DNA of 64,000 bases, from NCBI RefSeq assembly GCF_018991925.1, contig NW_024720711.1, forward strand, positions 3,256,107 through 3,320,106, read 5' to 3'. Source of the stretch: Homarus americanus (Eukaryota > Arthropoda > Malacostraca > Decapoda > Nephropidae). The notes under the pieces are model-generated. The model was not told the DNA's origin, did not search any database, and was given only the letters and a program-made list of their open reading frames with translations. How positions within the stretch are numbered: the first letter of the stretch is position 1; each line of letters starts with the position of its first letter. Positions 61,078 to 64,000 of this stretch are shown piece after piece. The position numbers were made by a program, and so were the translations under genes.

Positions 61078-62460
61078 GATCGTAACATCTCCAATTTGGC
61101 AGTTTTGATAACCCTTGTCCTCCGCTGGTGTTGTGAGATGGGAGTCACAAGTTAGCATCAGTTTTCTTAGTACTAGTAGTAGGGAATGAAGGTTATTGAC
61201 ATTCCAATTATGCATGTGAGTGAATTGGTGGCTTTTAAAATTGGTTATTATTTGACTTCCCCCAAAATTGGTGATAGAAATTTCCAGAAAATTAATGAGA
61301 TCGCTAGCCCCAAAGCTGAAATGAATGGATTTGTGCCTAGAACCATTTTTATGACTGGGTAATTGTAAGTACTTTATCATGAAGAAGAAAGAAGTCCATA
61401 AACATCAAATTTTTTTAGGGATGAAGATCATTGTTTGGAAAATGTACAGGAGTTAAGTTTGAAATAGATTTTTTTTTTCAAATTTTTCTTAGTTCATTAG
61501 TCAGATATAATTTCCCCATGTAAGTATTTTACCATGATAATTTATGGTGGCAAGAACCAATAGCAAATATAAATGTCCTCTTTTGTATCCACCCTGGCAT
61601 ATAAAACAGATGTGTCCGTTTATGGTGTTCCCCGTCACTTCACACTGGGTATTATCACCTAACAGTAACAGGTATTTCCCCATAAACCACTCAATACTGT
61701 ACCATGTTTTCCATCAGTTAACACACCGCTGCTTCCTGTATATCCATCCACTTCACTTCTAGTACATCCTTCACCTCATCCTTCACATCTACCTCTAAAT
61801 TATTTTTTTTATAACTTCCATTTTCTCTGTCCATACTACAGTACCTCAACAAACCCTGATCAGCTGTCTGTCCAATACTTCCTTCAATTCCACTTGTCTT
61901 CATTACTGTAAGAACCAGGGAGAAAACAAACATCTCGACTAAGTTGGGTTTCTTTAATTGCTAATGTTTTGGAAAATTATTTTCCATCATCAGAGCCTAG
62001 AAAAAAAAAATAAATAAATAAAATACAGGTGACATACAATAAAAACGTAACAATATACCAAAATTTACCTTCTGCAAAAAAGAAAAGTGCCATTATAATT
62101 TAAAACCAATAAAAATGAGACCTACGTACAACACTAAATTCAGAAAAAAAAACGACTAAAATATATGGGGTACAGTATTACCTTAATTTAGATGATCCTT
62201 AGTGTGAAAAACACAATTCGCAGGAAGCCATATCACAAATGGATGGCTTTACTTTATACTGATACCAGGCTTCAATAATGAGGAGGTCCATCTCACAGTT
62301 GCTCCTGCCAAGAACTGGGAAATCAAGATGGGGGTGGGGGGGCAGTCCTCACACCGAGACGTCTGAGCTGGAACTGAGAACCGCGTCTGTTGGGACCGAT
62401 ACAGTGTTGCCAAACCACACCCCAACATTCATATACTGTGTTAAATTATGCATTATATAT
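61078..62460. other. Downstream intergenic DNA
   Basis: Nothing recognised with confidence. Minus frames at 61380-60915 (two overlapping frames) have no domain I can name. An A-rich stretch with aataaataaataaaa lies near 62010. Confidence 0.4.
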
Positions 62461-62462
62461 AC

Positions 62463-62594
62463 ACTCGAATGTTCCTGTTGTCGAGGGAATGGATGAAATA
62501 TAAAACTAGGACGAATTTCTTTGGATTTTCCGCACAGTAAACACGGTTGAGGCATGGCTGCTGTGTACCAACTTGGCGCCACCGAAGTTGACAT
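62463..62594 (-). CDS. Candidate first exon of a THAP-domain-like protein
   Basis: On the minus strand, ATG at 62594 or better at 62555 opens MPQPCLLCGKSKEIRPSFIF then HPFPRQQEHSS. The MP..C..C...FHxFP pattern fits the opening of a THAP zinc finger (C2CH DNA-binding domain). A possible donor follows (cga-gtgtat or cgagt-gtatat, at 62461-62464). The expected W, later Cys and His would lie in another exon to the left, which was not found. It may be a real gene or a relic of a THAP-bearing transposon. Confidence 0.3.
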
Positions 62595-62699
62595 TCGGTA
62601 AACAAACCGACGACGTTCTCACCGATACCAACGCCATCTGCCTCGGGGGCCCTTAGAGCACGCACACCCAAAAGCTCAAGCTTTCCTATCTTTCGTATA

Positions 62700-63100
62700 T
62701 AGTCTTTGCTTTGGACCCTCTTAACGTAAGTGTTGAACTATTGTTGAGGTTCTACAAATTTCCTCAATGTGAAATTTTGAAGCTATGCAAGGAATTTGAC
62801 ACCTTTTTAGGGTGGAGAAAGAGGTCATGTAGACTGTACTGACCCACAGCCAATTATAATTATTTGTACTTTACATAATATTTTTTTTATTATAGAATAT
62901 GCTACAGGTACTAGTTTTTTTAATCCTTTAGTTGTGTTTATGAAGTTTTGAATGCAAATTGTACATATATTTTCTATTTTAAGATTAGTTGTAATTTTAG
63001 TGTGAAATATACAGTAATAGTTTTGTTAAGTTTATGGAAAAATTGGTACTGTACTGTAAAAAGTGTAAATAAAGGCCTCGAGTTGCTTTTTCCTTGACAG
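62700..63100. other. AT-rich DNA between minus-strand exon candidates
   Basis: It contains the minus-strand AATAAA near 62885-62890 and a + strand AATAAA at 63068. No gene recognised. Confidence 0.4.
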
Positions 63101-63105
63101 ATGTC

Positions 63106-63183
63106 CTATCTCGGTGAACTTTCTTGGAACTTCACCAACATCTCTTGGTACTCTAGGGCCACCTGGGTTGCCAGCTTGTTGGC
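63106..63183 (-). CDS. Candidate terminal exon, unknown gene
   Basis: On the minus strand, after a possible acceptor (ttttattttaag), ANKLATQVALEYQEMLVKFQ then ESSPR runs to a stop at 63106. A minus-strand AATAAA lies about 215 bp downstream (near 62885-62890). A 43-bp open stretch with a gtaaga donor at 63958-64000 could be the preceding exon in phase 0 (PKVDTQCLLHRGTR). Another minus frame across 63106-63183 is open for longer, so this model is weak. Confidence 0.2.
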   Translation of the reverse strand, partial: ANKLATQVALEYQEMLVKFQESSPR

Positions 63184-64000
63184 CTTAAAATAAAATTCAT
63201 ACAGTCCATGGGTGGTGTAACTGAGGCATGGGTTGTCTTGGTCACAGTACTACTGTACTGTACCTATATTTTATTAACACCCATACTCATTCATATTCCG
63301 CTCATTCGTCCATGAAACACCATATGTTTGTGAGTCATACGTGCGGTAGTTTGCTCTAATACTCGTATCGGAGAAAACAAAATAAGATGCCGTCATTGTT
63401 TGTTAATCCTAAGATATGATTTACCTGAACCAATATGTTTACCATTAAAACATACTGTATATACCAACATATAACTGAGGCATTCATGATTTGAGTACAT
63501 GTTGAAAGCTTTGTCTCGCTATTGTGTAAAGTGATCAGATCTTGTGCCCCAGAGAATCGGGCCTACTTGTTTTGCATCTGTAACCATATACTGTACCGTC
63601 TTTTCTTTGTATGGTAAGTAAAGTTATGTAACCTGTGAATATCAGAGAACCACATGAATACATTGAAGATTCTGTTATGTTGAAATTAACCAAAGTCCAT
63701 TAATCTCGGAGAGTAATGTTCACCCCAGTAGTTCTTGACAGGAAGAGTCATTAAAAAACAATATCCACTTTGTGTATTTTGTGATTATTTAATGTGCACC
63801 CGTGAGAGATCAGATATTGATTAGATTATACACATCAAACTTAAGCAATGCTATGATGTATATCTGAGATGGGTAAGCTGTCTTTAAAATCCAACCTATG
63901 TACCCTGTCTGATAGACGAATACACTCACGAATGCGGGGCTAGAGATGCACTCTTACCCGTGTTCCTCTGTGTAACAAGCACTGTGTGTCGACCTTGGGG
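63184..64000. other. Right edge of the window
   Basis: No gene recognised apart from a possible 43-bp minus-strand exon at 63958-64000 with a gtaaga donor. Confidence 0.35.

Overview
This window is eukaryotic nuclear DNA, most likely from a decapod crustacean (crayfish, lobster or crab). The reasons are intron-rich genes, very long (TA)n microsatellites, TTAGG-type strings, Penelope-like and LINE debris of the kind common in decapods, many Tigger/pogo-type non-autonomous DNA transposons, and protein sequences of arthropod type. No species can be named from the sequence alone.

Two protein-coding genes can be rebuilt exon by exon, both on the + strand. (1) Positions 2062-23517 hold the last 15 coding exons of a SENP1/SENP2-like SUMO protease (Ulp1 family, peptidase C48). 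The 5' end lies outside the window. The joined fragment is 665 residues and ends in a complete catalytic domain with His, Asp, Gln and Cys in place. (2) Positions 33883-60122 hold a complete Na+/K+-ATPase beta subunit gene (nervana/ATP1B type). It has two tandem alternative first coding exons, a first intron of about 20 kb and six shared exons, giving proteins of 316 or 317 residues. The genes lie tail to head, about 10.4 kb apart.

Most of the rest is repeats. In the SENP introns: Tigger-like elements with TA target duplications, a 320-bp inverted-repeat element whose second copy lies 21.5 kb away in opposite orientation, LINE reverse transcriptase debris, a Penelope-like element 3' end with its GIY-YIG endonuclease tail, a retroposon with (ATT)n arrays, and (TA)n arrays up to 250 bp. 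One (TA)n array begins inside a 5' splice site, and one (ATT)n array runs into a 3' splice site. Between the genes: AT-rich sequence, a foldback element and three LTR-like modules, two of them head to head. In the large ATP1B intron: a Tigger-like element, tRNA-derived SINE-like sequence, LINE debris, a G-rich tract and one candidate extra exon. ATP1B intron 4 carries a decayed CR1/Jockey-type LINE in antisense orientation. At the right edge are weak signs of minus-strand genes: a THAP-like N-terminal exon and a possible terminal exon.

No CRISPR array, prokaryotic operon, rRNA, intact tRNA or intact virus was seen. The points most worth checking are the duplicated alternative first exons, the beta subunit ectodomain without N-glycosylation sequons, the repeat-embedded splice sites in the SENP gene, the Penelope 3' end with a hammerhead-like core, and the candidate frame-disrupting exon at 39512-39702.
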